Source: an uncultured Prevotellaceae bacterium
GTDB lineage: Bacteria > Bacteroidota > Bacteroidia > Bacteroidales > Bacteroidaceae
NCBI GenBank assembly: GCA_946185225.1
Contig: CAMHIM010000009.1
Span: 1-34,542, forward strand
Length of the DNA stretch: 34,542 nt
Reading direction: 5' to 3'
The first letter of the stretch is position 1. Each line of letters begins with the position of its first letter. Of the stretch, positions 7,917 through 16,144 are shown piece after piece. The position numbers were made by a program, and so were the translations under genes. The notes beneath the pieces were generated by a model that was not told the origin of the DNA, did not search any database, and saw only the letters and a list, made by a program, of their open reading frames with translations.

Positions 7917-8531
7917 TCATTCCTGTTGTGAGGATAGTTGTTGTAATCTAGCAATGTACTTGCCCAAAATGTCAAATTCAAGGTTGACCACCGTTCCCGG
8001 ACGGATGTCCTGGAAGTTAGTATGCTCCATGGTGTAGGGGATGATAGCTACTTGGAACGTGTTGGCGGTGGGGTTACACACGGTCAGAGACACGCCGTTG
8101 ACGGTGACAGAGCCCTTGTCAACGGTAAAATAGCCTCGACGGGCCATGTCACCATTGATGTCGTATTCAAAAGTAAAATAGGTTGAACCGTCGGCATCGT
8201 CGGTACCGATGCAGCGCGCTGTCGTGTCGACGTGTCCCTGGACGATGTGCCCATCGAGACGCCCATTCATCAGCATTGAGCGTTCTACGTTCACCTTGTC
8301 ACCTACCTTCAGAAGTCCCAGGTTCGAACGGTCGAGCGTCTCCTTCATGGCGGTGACGACATAACGGTTGTCGTCAATGCTTACCACTGTCAGGCAGACA
8401 CCGTTATGAGCCACGCTCTGATCGATTTTCAATTCACTGGTAAACGAACAGGTGAGGGTAAAGTCGATATTTTCCCTGTCTTTCCTAATAGCCACAACCG
8501 TGGCAAATTCTTCAATGATTCCAGAAAACAT
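7917..8531 (-). CDS. ribE: Riboflavin synthase (alpha subunit)
   Basis: A 204-residue enzyme that dismutates two molecules of 6,7-dimethyl-8-ribityllumazine into riboflavin and the pyrimidinedione precursor. It shows the diagnostic N-terminus MFSGIIEE and two tandem lumazine-binding domains. The paired motifs are NGVCLTV (43-49) in the first half and NGVSLTV (145-151) in the second, with GHIVQGHVD (94-102) at the junction. The length is normal. No FMN riboswitch consensus is visible upstream, and no other rib gene is in the window. It heads an operon with the efflux genes, its stop overlapping the tolC-like start region. The gene is called ribE or ribC in different organisms. Confidence 0.95.
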   Translation of the reverse strand: MFSGIIEEFATVVAIRKDRENIDFTLTCSFTSELKIDQSVAHNGVCLTVVSIDDNRYVVTAMKETLDRSNLGLLKVGDKVNVERSMLMNGRLDGHIVQGHVDTTARCIGTDDADGSTYFTFEYDINGDMARRGYFTVDKGSVTVNGVSLTVCNPTANTFQVAIIPYTMEHTNFQDIRPGTVVNLEFDILGKYIARLQQLSSQQE

Positions 8532-8566
8532 ATATTTATGACTGTTTATATACAGAAAAGATTAAA

Positions 8567-8732
8567 GGGTCGTACCGATGATGTGGTGAAAACTCCTGTT
8601 TCACACGTTGTGGGGGCTCTCCGTCGTTGTAATCCATCGGCATCGCTGCTTGGGTAATGGCCCGCCATTGACAAGAGAAGCTTTCCCGGATAATGGTTAT
8701 TGTAGAGTATCCCGATCTATCTGGTACGACCC
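8567..8732. repeat. 10-bp inverted repeat flanking the sensor-ribE gap
   Basis: GGGTCGTACC (8567-8576) and GGTACGACCC (8723-8732) are perfect inverted copies enclosing about 146 bp. The enclosed DNA holds the last codons of the sensor gene and most of the gap before ribE. No target-site duplication is seen outside the arms. A 10-bp match at this distance is expected several times by chance in a window this size. It is noted only because the sensor ORF runs into one arm and stops. Confidence 0.5.
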
Positions 8733-11345
8733 TGTGCTTTTATTTAATAGTTTCCGCTGTCTCCATACCATTAGGGTAAGCGAGAGAATCAGACTGATAG
8801 CCATGTATATCCAGACGGCATTGCTGGAGAGCAGGAAATAGGGAGGAACGATGACCTCAATGACTTTCATGTCATACTTCTCTGGCGACTCCAGCAGAAA
8901 GGCTTTTACTTTGAAATGATAGGTTCCTGTAGGGATTCCTGCGTAGTTAGCCATGCGCGTCTTGTCTGCGTTGCGCCATGCCATGTCGTAGCCCTCCAGT
9001 TTGTATTGGTAGTAAATACGGTGTTGCAACTGGTAGTTGAGGGCTGCGAAACGGAAAGAGAATACACTGTTGTGCGTGGGCAGTTCCACTCGTTTGGAGT
9101 CGGGAACGTAGTAGTCGTATTCACTGCCCAGACGTGGGCTTTGCAGCTGGTTGTTCAGGAAGAAGTCCGTGATGCGGAGCTTGAGTATGGAGCCGACGTT
9201 GTTGGTCAGTTTCTTGCGGTCAACATCGTAGTAGCCGTTGAGTGTCCCGAAGAGTATGTGGCCGTTGGGAAGCGTGATGGCGGCTCCTTCCGAGCACATC
9301 GTCTCGTCTATACCGTCCAGGTTGCCATAATAGGAGAAGATGCGCTTGTCAATGTTGTAGGAACAGAGAGAGTGGTCAGTGGCAAGCCATACGTTGTCCT
9401 GCTCGTCAAAGGTGATGCTTTTGATTTCCTCAGAAGGAAGACCGTCCTTCGAACTGAAGTTCTCAAACAGGTAGCAGCCTTTGCTGTCCTGTCCGATGAC
9501 GTGGCTCAGGCCGCCTCCATTGGTGCCTACCCATAACTGTCCCTTGTGGTCGTGGGCGATGCAGACGATGTCGTTGGACATGATAATCTGATTGGGCTCC
9601 TCCTCGGAGTTCTTCAGTGTCTGGACGTCAACCTTTCCGTCCTTGAATGAAAGTAGCAGGATGCCGTCAGACGTGCCTGCCCATATTTGCCCGTTCTTGT
9701 CGCAGGTGATGGTGCGTACTTTCAGGTGACTCTTACGAGGGTGCTTGCGGATGTCATTCTTGTAATGAAGGAAGATGGGCTTTCCGCTCTTGTCCTTTGT
9801 CAGCACGTTAACTCCGCCGCCATAGGTGGCCACCCATATCCGCCCCTGTTTGTCCTCTACGGCTGCATAGGCAGCCTTGGAACTGAGACTGTAAGGGTTG
9901 CCTTCCTCGCTGGTGAACAGCTGCACGTCGTATCCTGCGCCATGAGGCGTAATGCGGTATATCCCGTTGTCCTTGGAGCAGAGCCAGTAGTTGCCCAGAT
10001 GGTCTTTCATGATACCATAGGCACGGCCGAGGCTGTTGCCCTTGTTGTCTTTAGTGATAATATACCGACTACTGTCAGAAGATATGATATAGAGCTGGCT
10101 GTTCTTGTTTGCGATGAGAAGCTTACGGCGTTCGTGGTCATAGAACATGGCTCTTGTCTCGTTGTCCAGGTTCGACGTGCTGTTGGGGATGATGAGCTTA
10201 CGCGTGATGGTATTCTTGAGAACTTCCAACTTCTCCAAACCTCTTCGGATGGTGGATTCCCAAATGACACCTTCGTCAAGGACAATGAAGGCGTTAATAG
10301 TATTGGAGAGGTTCCACGGGTTCGACGGGTCGTTGTGGAAATATTCTACCTCGTCTGTCTCGCGGTTATAGTAGCCGAAGCCACCGTGGTTCATGCGCAT
10401 CCATACAACACCCATGCTCTCGCTGAAGTCTGCGCCATATCCGTCATATTCGGGGACGGGGACGGTTTGCTCGAAGTGCTTCTCGTTGCCTGTCTCGGAG
10501 ATGAGGCGCGTGACACCGTTGCGGTTGTCTGTATACCAGATGATACCGTGGCTGTCTACATACAGACCGGTGACTATATCTCCACTGCTGCGGTAAACTT
10601 TGGGCGCTTGACCATAGGAGAAGGACATGATTTTTCCGGACTTCGTACCGACAAAGATATTGTAGCCGTTAGAGTAAAGACAGGTGATGTACTCATCGGG
10701 GAAGTGGCTCTTGCGTTCCAAAGAGAGGTTGCTCATGTCAATGCGGTGTACACCCTTGTCCGTTCCTACCCAAATGTCATCCTGATAGCCTTCGGCAACA
10801 GAAGTGACGGTGTACTGAGAAGTGGAAATGTGCTTTACTTGCTTACCATTGCGGTCAAGACGCATCTTGTAGATACCAATACCCTCGTAGAATGCCAGAA
10901 CCTCACCGGTACTGGTTACGGTAAGTGGGGCTGCCGTGTGGTATTCCTCATGCCCTTCAATGCTTGCCAGCGGATCTTCTATCTGGTCTGTCTGACGATT
11001 CAGAACGAAAACCCTACCGTCGTACATCCGCAGCCATATGTTCTGCTGGATGTCCATTGTCATTTTGGACACACGGTTGTGCAGGAAGGGAATGTGGCTG
11101 CCGTTGCCGGTCTGGTAGTTGTAGAAGTTATAGCCGTCGTAGCGGGAGAGCCCGTTCCATGTGGCAATCCATAGGTAGCCGTAGTAGTCTTGCTGGATAT
11201 CGGCAATGGCATTACTGGCAAGCCCGTCCTCAGTAGAGAAGTGGGAGAGGGATGCTTCCAGCTGCTGGGCTTTTGCGTCTTTTACAGTTGTCAGCAGAAG
11301 GGAAAATATCAGTAATATGCCGTAGGTTAGTATTCTTTTTTGCAT
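8697..11345 (-). CDS. Two-component-regulator propeller protein lacking kinase and regulator domains
   Basis: An 882-residue protein with the periplasmic half of a Bacteroidota hybrid two-component sensor. A signal peptide (1-26, ...DAKA then Q) is followed by a long series of reg_prop propeller blades (for example GLASNAIADIQQDYYGYLWIA, 42-62), a Y_Y_Y domain near 770-835 and one membrane helix (about 842-861). It then ends 21 residues later in RQRKLLNKSTGSYQIDRDTLQ. Full hybrid sensors continue with a dimerisation His, ATPase, receiver and AraC domains, typically for some 500 residues more. None of these is encoded here, nor in another frame of the 165-nt gap downstream. It could be a truncated remnant or a ligand sensor using a partner in trans. 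It diverges from the GH2 gene, suggesting a carbohydrate ligand. Confidence 0.85.
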   Translation of the reverse strand: MQKRILTYGILLIFSLLLTTVKDAKAQQLEASLSHFSTEDGLASNAIADIQQDYYGYLWIATWNGLSRYDGYNFYNYQTGNGSHIPFLHNRVSKMTMDIQQNIWLRMYDGRVFVLNRQTDQIEDPLASIEGHEEYHTAAPLTVTSTGEVLAFYEGIGIYKMRLDRNGKQVKHISTSQYTVTSVAEGYQDDIWVGTDKGVHRIDMSNLSLERKSHFPDEYITCLYSNGYNIFVGTKSGKIMSFSYGQAPKVYRSSGDIVTGLYVDSHGIIWYTDNRNGVTRLISETGNEKHFEQTVPVPEYDGYGADFSESMGVVWMRMNHGGFGYYNRETDEVEYFHNDPSNPWNLSNTINAFIVLDEGVIWESTIRRGLEKLEVLKNTITRKLIIPNSTSNLDNETRAMFYDHERRKLLIANKNSQLYIISSDSSRYIITKDNKGNSLGRAYGIMKDHLGNYWLCSKDNGIYRITPHGAGYDVQLFTSEEGNPYSLSSKAAYAAVEDKQGRIWVATYGGGVNVLTKDKSGKPIFLHYKNDIRKHPRKSHLKVRTITCDKNGQIWAGTSDGILLLSFKDGKVDVQTLKNSEEEPNQIIMSNDIVCIAHDHKGQLWVGTNGGGLSHVIGQDSKGCYLFENFSSKDGLPSEEIKSITFDEQDNVWLATDHSLCSYNIDKRIFSYYGNLDGIDETMCSEGAAITLPNGHILFGTLNGYYDVDRKKLTNNVGSILKLRITDFFLNNQLQSPRLGSEYDYYVPDSKRVELPTHNSVFSFRFAALNYQLQHRIYYQYKLEGYDMAWRNADKTRMANYAGIPTGTYHFKVKAFLLESPEKYDMKVIEVIVPPYFLLSSNAVWIYMAISLILSLTLMVWRQRKLLNKSTGSYQIDRDTLQ

Positions 11346-11365
11346 GTTGTATTTAATATCAACTG

Positions 11366-11373
11366 CAAAAATA
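11366..11373 (-). promoter_or_regulatory. Promoter -7 box of the sensor gene
   Basis: The minus strand reads TATTTTTG, matching TAnnTTTG, about 20 nt before the sensor ATG. No good TTTG is found at the -33 position. Instead a near-palindrome centred on TTCGAA (11381-11393, GTATTCGAAATAC) occupies the upstream half of the promoter and could bind a regulator. Confidence 0.5.
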
Positions 11374-11423
11374 CGGAAAAGTATTCGAAATACGGCATGT
11401 ATTTAAGTTTTTTTTCTATCTTT

Positions 11424-11454
11424 TTTGTCTTCTCATAATTTTATACTATCTTTG
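11424..11454 (+). promoter_or_regulatory. Bacteroidota promoter of the GH2 gene
   Basis: TTTG (11424-11427), a 19-nt spacer and TATCTTTG (11447-11454) match the Bacteroidota -33/-7 consensus. The start site should fall near 11460, leaving a leader of about 20 nt before the ATG at 11481. Confidence 0.75.
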
Positions 11455-11480
11455 CAGACAGAACTAATCTAATTAAATAC

Positions 11481-13880
11481 ATGAAGAAAATATTTCCGAT
11501 ATTGGCGGCTGCCTTGATGGTCGCAAACGCTGCCATGGCTCAATCACGTGTGGTGCTAAACCTGAACTTCGACTGGAGATTCATGGCTGGCGACGTACCT
11601 GGCGCAGAGCAGAACAGCTTTGACGACAGTCGTTGGCGTACAATTACAGTGCCCCATGACTTCCAGATTGAGCAGGACTGGGTGGCACCGGCAGCCGGAG
11701 AGAAAGCTAACAATGAAGACCCGGCTGCCAACATTAAGAGTCGGCTCTCCAGCAGGGGATTCAAGGAAATGGGTAAGGCATGGTACAGGAAGCATCTTGT
11801 GCTTGCTGACTCGCTGAGGGGTAGACGGGTGCTGCTTGACTTCGGTGGTATTATGTATGTGGGCGATGTCTACCTGAACGGCGAAAACGTCGGAAGTACC
11901 GATTATGGCTATGTCGGCTTCGAAATAGACGTTACCGACAAGCTGAAGTGGGGAGAGGAGAACGTCATTGCTGTCAAGGCTGATACGCGCAATCCGGAGA
12001 ACTCTCGCTGGTATACTGGCGGCGGACTCTTCCGTGACGTCCGACTCGTAGCTACCAACAAGGAACTGTATTTCGGACGTCATCCGCTCTGTATCACAAC
12101 CCGCGAGAACCGCTACGTCAGTATTTCTGCAGAATTGACTAACCGCAGTCGTTCGAAGGAAGTGGTGCTTGCTGCGAAGATATATAATCCTGACGGTCAG
12201 CTTGTTCGCGAGTTCTCTGTAAAGAAAAGCCGCAAGACAGCCTCGCGTACGATGGAGGCCCGACTCCCTGAAGTGGAGATTCCTCATCCCCAGCTATGGG
12301 ATACGGAGCATCCGCATCTGTATCGAGTCGTTGTTCAGCTACTCCGTGAAGACGGCCGAGTGGTGGACGAGACTTGTTCCTCTTTCGGCATCCGTACTTT
12401 GGAGTACGGTCCTACCTTCGGTTTGAAACTCAATGGCCGAAAGATTCTGTTGAAGGGGTATGCCAACCATCATACGCTGGGAGCATTGGGAGCCGCTGCC
12501 TATCCTCGTGCCATTGAGAAACGCATTCTTCTGATGAAGCAGTTCGGCATCAATCACATCCGTACTTCCCACAATCCCTACAGCCGTGAGTTTATTGAAC
12601 TGTGCGACAAATATGGTATTCTGGTCGTCGACGAGCTATACGACAAGTGGACACGTCAGCATACGGCAGGACGTGTTCCCTTTGAATACCTGTGGCAGAA
12701 GGATATTCCAGAATGGGTGAAACGTGACAGAAACTCCCCCTCAGTAGTCATGTGGAGTCTTGGAAACGAACTGCAGCAAGACCCCAATCAGCCGTTCAAT
12801 GACTTCGGTGTGACGATGTATCGACTCATGCGGCCACTTGTCAGTCGTTACGACTCTACAAGGCTGGTGACGGTGGCCATGCATCCACGCTATCGCAATT
12901 GGGAGACCGACTCGCTGCCCTGTGACCTGGCCATGATAACTGACGTACAGGCATATAATTATAGGTATATGTATTTCCCCGGTGACTATCGCCGCTTCCC
13001 TTGGATGAAGTTCTACCAGAGCGAAGCCTCTGTTGCTGCTATGGGACAGAATTATTTCGAGATGAACCTTGACCAGGTCATTGGTCTGGCTTACTGGGGA
13101 GCCATTGACTATCTGGGGGAAAGTCAGGGCTGGCCGGCGAAGGGCTGGAGTCAAGGCGTTTTTGACATATCGCTGGAGCCCAAGCCAAAGGCTTACTACA
13201 TGAAGAGTTTCTTCTGCCCGGAAGAACCTGTGGTGCACATTGGTGTTATTGACAAAAAAGGCGACCAGATGTGGAATGGCGTTCAGACGGGCAATGATGG
13301 CATGAGTGACCACTGGAACAGGGTGAAGGAACAGAGACTGTCGCTTGTCACCTATACTAATGCCGACGAGGTGGAACTCGTGCTCAACGGCAAGTCACTG
13401 GGTAAGAAGCAGAATCCCGTCCGTGATGCCAAGATGCGTAACCAGATACGGTGGAACGATGTTGTCTATCAGCCTGGTACGCTGGTGGCTGTAGCCCGCA
13501 AGGACGGGAAAGTGGTGGCCCGTCATCAGATAGAAACCACCGACAAGGTGTCACGTCTGACGGCAACACCCGACAATGACGAGTGGCGTGCGGATGGGCA
13601 GGATTTGCAACATGTCCGCATTGTGGCGGTTGACAAGAAGGGACGTCGGGTGCAGACGGTAGATGCAGACATACACTTTGCCGTTAGCGGAGAGGCAGAT
13701 ATCGTGGGAGTAATAAATGGTGACATCAATAGTAACGAATTGACCGTGGGTAACCATCGTAAACTGTACAATGGTACCTGCACGGTCATTCTGCGTTCTA
13801 AACGCCAGGCAGGACCTGTTACTTTGTCGGTATCAGCTACAGACATGAAACCTGTAACTTTGAAGATGCATACAAAGTAA
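11481..13880 (+). CDS. Secreted glycoside hydrolase family 2 protein (beta-galactosidase-like)
   Basis: A 799-residue GH2 enzyme with a signal peptide (1-20, ...NAAMA then QS), so it acts in the periplasm or at the cell surface. Domains in order are a jelly-roll sugar-binding domain (about 24-195), an immunoglobulin-like domain (about 200-310), a TIM barrel (about 312-610), a DUF4982-type domain (around 620-690, with DEVELVLNGKSLGKK) and a C-terminal Ig-like domain. Acid/base E430 lies in WSLGNE and nucleophile E515 in FYQSE, so the enzyme should be active. RTSHNPYS (361-368) is a conserved barrel motif. GH2 members of this architecture act as beta-galactosidases, but other specificities (glucuronidase, mannosidase) cannot be excluded. 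It has its own promoter, diverges from the kinase-less sensor and ends 8 nt from convergent trpA. Confidence 0.92.
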   Translation: MKKIFPILAAALMVANAAMAQSRVVLNLNFDWRFMAGDVPGAEQNSFDDSRWRTITVPHDFQIEQDWVAPAAGEKANNEDPAANIKSRLSSRGFKEMGKAWYRKHLVLADSLRGRRVLLDFGGIMYVGDVYLNGENVGSTDYGYVGFEIDVTDKLKWGEENVIAVKADTRNPENSRWYTGGGLFRDVRLVATNKELYFGRHPLCITTRENRYVSISAELTNRSRSKEVVLAAKIYNPDGQLVREFSVKKSRKTASRTMEARLPEVEIPHPQLWDTEHPHLYRVVVQLLREDGRVVDETCSSFGIRTLEYGPTFGLKLNGRKILLKGYANHHTLGALGAAAYPRAIEKRILLMKQFGINHIRTSHNPYSREFIELCDKYGILVVDELYDKWTRQHTAGRVPFEYLWQKDIPEWVKRDRNSPSVVMWSLGNELQQDPNQPFNDFGVTMYRLMRPLVSRYDSTRLVTVAMHPRYRNWETDSLPCDLAMITDVQAYNYRYMYFPGDYRRFPWMKFYQSEASVAAMGQNYFEMNLDQVIGLAYWGAIDYLGESQGWPAKGWSQGVFDISLEPKPKAYYMKSFFCPEEPVVHIGVIDKKGDQMWNGVQTGNDGMSDHWNRVKEQRLSLVTYTNADEVELVLNGKSLGKKQNPVRDAKMRNQIRWNDVVYQPGTLVAVARKDGKVVARHQIETTDKVSRLTATPDNDEWRADGQDLQHVRIVAVDKKGRRVQTVDADIHFAVSGEADIVGVINGDINSNELTVGNHRKLYNGTCTVILRSKRQAGPVTLSVSATDMKPVTLKMHTK

Positions 13881-13888
13881 GAGAAGTC

Positions 13889-14668
13889 CTATTGCTTAAG
13901 CGCAGTGAACAGTTGGTCGAGGGCGGCGTTAGCGTCGCCCTCTGTTTCGTTGAGCAGCGTAACAAACTTGGAGCCGATAATGGCACCGGCGGAATTAGCG
14001 TTAGCGGCAGCAAGGGTCTGGGCATTACTGATGCCGAACCCGATCATACGAGGATTACGCAGGTTCATGGCGTCAATGCGCCGGAAATACTCTTGTTTCT
14101 GCTCATCAAAACTCTTCTGAGCACCGGTGATGGCAGCGGAGGAGACCATATAGATGAACCCGTCGGTATGCTCGTCAATGAAGCGGATTCTCTCATCGCT
14201 GGTTTCTGGGGTAATGAGCATGATGACTCTCAGGTCATATTTGTCGGCAACTGGCTTGACAATGTTCAGGTAGTCGTCGAAGGGCAGGTCTGGGATAATC
14301 ATTCCGCTCACACCAGATTCGTGGCATGACAGACAAAAGGCTTCTATGCCATAGTGGAGGATGGGGTTTAGGTATCCCATGAGAATGAGAGGTATACTGA
14401 CCTCATGTCTGATGGCTTTCAACTGTGCGAAAAGTGTCTTGAGGTTCATGCCGTTGGCGAGTGCCCGAGTAGCTGCACTTTGGATGACGGGACCATCGGC
14501 AAGCGGGTCGCTGAAGGGGATGCCGACTTCAATGAAGTCTATACCGCGGCGTTGCATGGTCTTGATGACATCGCCGGTTCCTTCCAAGGTAGGGCAGCCT
14601 GCGCAGAAGTAAAGACTGAGAAGTTTCTTGTCACCGCGCTCTGCAAATAGCTTATTGATGATGTTCAT
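13889..14668 (-). CDS. trpA: Tryptophan synthase alpha subunit
   Basis: A 259-residue TIM-barrel subunit that cleaves indole-3-glycerol phosphate to indole and glyceraldehyde 3-phosphate and passes indole to TrpB. The catalytic acids are E47 in FIEVGIPFSDP and D58 in PLADGP, equivalent to E49 and D60 of the Salmonella enzyme. It is the last gene of the trp operon. Its ATG overlaps the trpF stop (ATGA), indicating translational coupling. The 3' end converges on the GH2 gene. Confidence 0.97.
   Translation of the reverse strand: MNIINKLFAERGDKKLLSLYFCAGCPTLEGTGDVIKTMQRRGIDFIEVGIPFSDPLADGPVIQSAATRALANGMNLKTLFAQLKAIRHEVSIPLILMGYLNPILHYGIEAFCLSCHESGVSGMIIPDLPFDDYLNIVKPVADKYDLRVIMLITPETSDERIRFIDEHTDGFIYMVSSAAITGAQKSFDEQKQEYFRRIDAMNLRNPRMIGFGISNAQTLAAANANSAGAIIGSKFVTLLNETEGDANAALDQLFTALKQ
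13919..13942 (+). terminator. Candidate terminator hairpin for GH2 inside the trpA 3' end
   Basis: GAGGGCGGCG (13919-13928), loop TTAG and CGTCGCCCTC (13933-13942) form a 10-bp stem with one G-T pair, followed by the partly T-rich TGTTTCGTT. It begins 38 nt after the GH2 stop and lies inside the last codons of convergent trpA. With only 8 nt between the genes, a plus-strand terminator would have to lie in trpA coding sequence. Confidence 0.45.
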
Positions 14669-15345
14669 AACTGTTCTAAGAATTGTTTGAGTTTTCTGAT
14701 GTCTTTGATGCCCGGCTCACTCTCGAAGCGTGAATTGAGGTCGATACCGATGCATTGTGGATGATGGAAGTGGCGGACACGCTCTGCATCGTCAGGGCCG
14801 ATGCCTCCGCTAAGGAGGAAGGGTATACTGCCGTCATAGGCATCAAGGATGCTCCAATCGAACTGTTTCCCTGTACCTCCAGGAAGATGCTGGCCATTTG
14901 CTGACGTTTGCGAGGTATGCGTGTCGAAAAGGAAATAATCAACGCAGTCGGCATAGGTCTTATACGTTGCGATGTCATCCCGACTTCTTACGCTGATAGC
15001 CTTGATGAACTGGATGCCGGAACGAATGTCTGGGTCAAGGGTGGCGCGCAAGTTACGAATCATCGTGGGCGTTTCATGACCATGTAGCTGGATGAGGTCG
15101 AGATGGTAGTTTACTACGCGGGTGATGATGTTCTGTGGCATCTCATCAACAAAGACGCCAACACGTCTTGCCTTGAAGTCTCCCAGGTCTGTACCGCAAT
15201 CGGGTATGATGCCTGCATGAGTAGGAATCATCGTTACGTTACGTGGCGACTTTTCCCAGAAAATCATGCCTATCCAGTTGACACCCAACTGGGTAACCTG
15301 ACGGATGTTCTCGCCGTCTCGCAAACCACATACTTTAATAATCAT
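14665..15345 (-). CDS. trpF: Phosphoribosylanthranilate isomerase
   Basis: A 226-residue single-domain barrel that isomerises phosphoribosylanthranilate to the carboxyphenylamino-deoxyribulose phosphate used by TrpC. The N-terminal motif MIIKVCGLRD contains the general-base Cys6, and D141 in LFDTHT is the likely general acid. GGTGKQFDW (156-164) and LLSGGI (177-182) are phosphate-binding segments. TrpF is separate from TrpC, unlike the fused TrpCF of enterobacteria. It overlaps trpC upstream and trpA downstream by 4 bp each (ATGA). Confidence 0.96.
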   Translation of the reverse strand: MIIKVCGLRDGENIRQVTQLGVNWIGMIFWEKSPRNVTMIPTHAGIIPDCGTDLGDFKARRVGVFVDEMPQNIITRVVNYHLDLIQLHGHETPTMIRNLRATLDPDIRSGIQFIKAISVRSRDDIATYKTYADCVDYFLFDTHTSQTSANGQHLPGGTGKQFDWSILDAYDGSIPFLLSGGIGPDDAERVRHFHHPQCIGIDLNSRFESEPGIKDIRKLKQFLEQL

Positions 15346-16130
15346 AGCTGTTCTGTGAATTGTTTTAGTGCCAATCCCGGATTGGGGGTTTTCATGAAGG
15401 TTTCACCGATGAGAAAGCCGCGGAAGCCTGTCTGGCGCAAGGCCTTTACAGTAGCGGGATTCGAAATGCCGCTTTCGCTGACTTTTACAGCCTCTTTGGG
15501 AAGAAGTTCGGCCAGACGGAAAGAGTTCTCCACGTCAGTGACAAAGGAGCCGAGGTTGCGGTTGTTGATGCCGCACATGTCTGGTTCCAACTGGGCATAA
15601 TCCAACTCCTGCTCACTGTGCATCTCCAACAGTACCTCCAAGCCAAGGTCATGAGCGGTGTTCAGTAGTGAGCGGCATTCTGTCTGCGACAGATCGGCTG
15701 CAATAAGTAGCACGGCAGAGGCACCACACAGGCGTGCCTGGAACAACTGGTACTCGTCAATAATGAAGTTCTTGTATAGTACAGGTATTTGCACGCCGCT
15801 CTGACGGGCTGTACGTATGAACTCGTCGCTGCCGCCGAAGAAGTGCTTATCGGTAAGGATGCTCAATGCTGCAGCACCATTCTGCTGGTAACTCAGGGGA
15901 ATAACGTCGGCACGGCCTTCTTCCTTAATCCACCCTTTCGAGGGAGACTTGCGCTTGAACTCAGCAATGATACCTGTTGGCGATGCACGCAAGGCCTGGC
16001 TCATGGAGGACACGCTAAACTCAAGGATAGCCTCCACCTTTCTGTGGATTTCCTTGGGGCAAACTTGTAGTTTGGCGGCTTCTACCTCTACACGTTTGTG
16101 GGCTATGATTTCTTGGAGGATATCTTTCAT
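15342..16130 (-). CDS. trpC: Indole-3-glycerol phosphate synthase
   Basis: A 262-residue barrel enzyme that closes the indole ring. Conserved segments are EFKRKSPSKG (57-66) with the substrate-binding lysines, GASAVLLIAA in the middle barrel strand, GINNRNL and the phosphate-binding SESGI near the C-terminus. The N-terminal helical extension (MKDILQEIIAHKRVEV) is typical. It follows trpD by 14 nt and overlaps trpF by 4 bp. Confidence 0.96.
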   Translation of the reverse strand: MKDILQEIIAHKRVEVEAAKLQVCPKEIHRKVEAILEFSVSSMSQALRASPTGIIAEFKRKSPSKGWIKEEGRADVIPLSYQQNGAAALSILTDKHFFGGSDEFIRTARQSGVQIPVLYKNFIIDEYQLFQARLCGASAVLLIAADLSQTECRSLLNTAHDLGLEVLLEMHSEQELDYAQLEPDMCGINNRNLGSFVTDVENSFRLAELLPKEAVKVSESGISNPATVKALRQTGFRGFLIGETFMKTPNPGLALKQFTEQL

Positions 16131-16144
16131 GGGGCTGATGGGCC

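Noticed and set aside
8532..8696. FMN riboswitch upstream of ribE
   Set aside because: The conserved RFN core (GGGGCAGGGUGAAAUUCC-like and the later CCGAC elements) could not be found on the minus strand.
8532..8696. Frameshifted histidine kinase half downstream of the sensor
   Set aside because: The gap is only 165 nt and no frame contains a dimerisation or ATPase motif.
9687..11174. 495-codon plus-strand ORF opposite the sensor gene
   Set aside because: It is antisense to the codons of a clearly recognisable propeller protein and has no domain of its own.
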